A program made the position numbers and the translations under genes. The notes beneath the pieces are model-generated. The model was given only the letters and a program-made list of their open reading frames with translations. It was not told where the DNA came from and searched no databases. Below, in pieces: positions 63,337-64,000 of a DNA stretch of 64,000 nt; the first letter of the stretch is position 1, and each line of letters opens with the position of its first letter. The stretch comes from Mycolicibacterium phlei. Its GTDB lineage: Bacteria > Actinomycetota > Actinomycetes > Mycobacteriales > Mycobacteriaceae. The stretch covers positions 1,364,001 to 1,428,000 of the forward strand of contig NZ_CP014475.1 in the NCBI RefSeq assembly GCF_001583415.1, in the 5' to 3' direction.

Positions 63337-63990
63337 GTGAGCAACGACCTTCCGTGGGCTTCGGTGTTCGACTCCGCCGCCAACATGCGTGCTCTGAGCG
63401 CGATTCAGGCCGACGGGCTGCGCGCCGCCAGCGAACTCGTCGACCGTTTCGTGCAGATGGCGGCCGCCGGACTGGAGTCGCGGCAGGCCGACAGCGCGCC
63501 CCCGCCGGCGGCGAACCACACCGACCGGTACGGGGCCAGCGGGCTCGAGCCGTTCGTCACCTCGTGGTGGACGATCATGGATCAGTTGCTGAGAGTGTCG
63601 GCGCCGCGCACCGGCGGCGCGGCGGCCGCCGGCCCGAGCCTGGACCTCTCCGCGGTGCAGGCCAGCGGTCAGGTGGATCTGTACGTCGCGGGTGCGGGCC
63701 CGGCCACCGCGGAGGTGTGGGTGCACAACCGCGGAGCCACCGACATGGGCAAGGTCGCGTTGCGCTGCAGTGACCTGCTCTCGCACACCGGCGCGGTGAT
63801 CGGGGCCGACCGGATGAGGTTCGAACCCGACCTGGTGCCGCTGCCGGCGCGCAGCAGCCGCGGGATCACCACCGCGATCGACATCGACGGCGGCGACGCC
63901 CAGGGCACGTACCGCGGCATGCTGCTCGTCGACGGGCACCCCGACGTGTGGCTGCCGATCGAACTCGTCGTCGCCGCGCCGCTGCCGTGA
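63337..63990 (+). CDS. Unknown 217-residue protein, phasin-like helix plus Ig-like end
   Basis: No named family is recognised. The first 60 residues form an amphipathic helix pair (NMRALSAIQADGLRAASELV) resembling phasin-type helices. Residues 85-105 contain tryptophans (FVTSWWTIMDQLLRVS). Residues 120-217 look like an Ig-type beta-sandwich (GQVDLYVAGAG, GKVALRCSDLLS, GMLLVDGHPDVWLPIELVV). GTG 63337 is preceded by GGGAGGGG 10 bases upstream. It is divergent from the 496-residue gene and overlaps a following gene by 4 bases, extending the cluster past the window. Confidence 0.75.
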   Translation: MSNDLPWASVFDSAANMRALSAIQADGLRAASELVDRFVQMAAAGLESRQADSAPPPAANHTDRYGASGLEPFVTSWWTIMDQLLRVSAPRTGGAAAAGPSLDLSAVQASGQVDLYVAGAGPATAEVWVHNRGATDMGKVALRCSDLLSHTGAVIGADRMRFEPDLVPLPARSSRGITTAIDIDGGDAQGTYRGMLLVDGHPDVWLPIELVVAAPLP

Positions 63991-64000
63991 CCACCACCGA
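63987..64000 (+). CDS. Start of a further gene, cut by the window end
   Basis: GTGACCACCACC begins at 63987 and overlaps the stop of the 217-residue gene by 4 bases (GTGA), the same coupling seen throughout this cluster. Only about four codons are visible, so nothing can be said about the product. Confidence 0.45.

Overview
The window is high-GC actinobacterial DNA and looks like the chromosome of a rapidly growing mycobacterium (Mycolicibacterium type). The grounds are gene content and order: a sigL-rslA pair directly after secY-adk-map, the mmsB-fadE9-mmsA valine cassette, paired TIGR00027 methyltransferases, F420-dependent luciferase-like enzymes next to rmlB/rmlC, tandem cutinases after truA, and mycobacterial ribosomal protein sequences. 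In M. tuberculosis the rplN-to-sigL block and the rmlC-to-cutinase block lie far apart. Here they are about 20 kb apart, as I recall for M. smegmatis. No tRNA, rRNA, CRISPR array or intact insertion sequence was seen.

Layout. 1-9.4 kb: the end of an MFS transporter, a PucR regulator, then a one-direction cassette of a GlcG/HbpS-like protein, a TenA/PqqC-fold protein carrying a full diiron ligand set, a Rieske ferredoxin, an FAD ferredoxin reductase, an aldehyde dehydrogenase, a second Rieske ferredoxin, a gamma-glutamyltransferase-like hydrolase and a RidA-like protein. I read this as an uncharacterised oxidative amine or amino-acid degradation pathway; it is the strongest candidate here for an undescribed system. 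9.4-14 kb: an intergenic repeat, a promoter and the spc ribosomal operon from rplN to rplO, ending in a triplicated copy of the rplO 3' end and a terminator. 14-18.8 kb: a small secreted protein and an Lrp-controlled cyclase / MHS transporter / M20 amidohydrolase operon. 18.9-25.5 kb: sppA, two methyltransferases, secY, adk, map. 25.5-29.4 kb: sigL with a recognisable SigL-type promoter, rslA, a MarR regulator and a GAF histidine kinase / LuxR response regulator pair. 29.5-39.4 kb: a HAD-like protein, a proline-rich secreted protein, a serine hydrolase, mmsB-fadE9-mmsA, a TetR regulator, and a divergent P1 peptidase and APC permease. 39.4-46 kb: rmlC, rmlB, two F420-type oxidoreductases, and a cyclic-nucleotide-domain histidine kinase next to a receiver/thioredoxin-reductase-like fusion. 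46-51 kb: infA, rpmJ, rpsM, rpsK, rpsD, rpoA, rplQ, truA. 51-54.7 kb: three cutinases, an EamA exporter and a divergent CGNR regulator. 54.8-64 kb: a saccharopine-dehydrogenase-like enzyme and a four-gene, 4-nt-overlapping operon (two unknown proteins, an adenylate cyclase/AAA/TPR protein, a large FAD oxidoreductase), divergent from another unknown gene. This is the second candidate for an undescribed system.

How it fits together. The translation, secretion and transcription backbone (spc operon, secY-adk-map, infA-alpha operon) is broken by accessory cassettes, and the stretches after the breaks have promoter-like sequences (rplN, infA). Several accessory blocks sit beside their own regulator: PucR, Lrp, TetR, CGNR and SigL/RslA. 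All functional statements are read from sequence without database searches; promoters and operators are pattern-based proposals.
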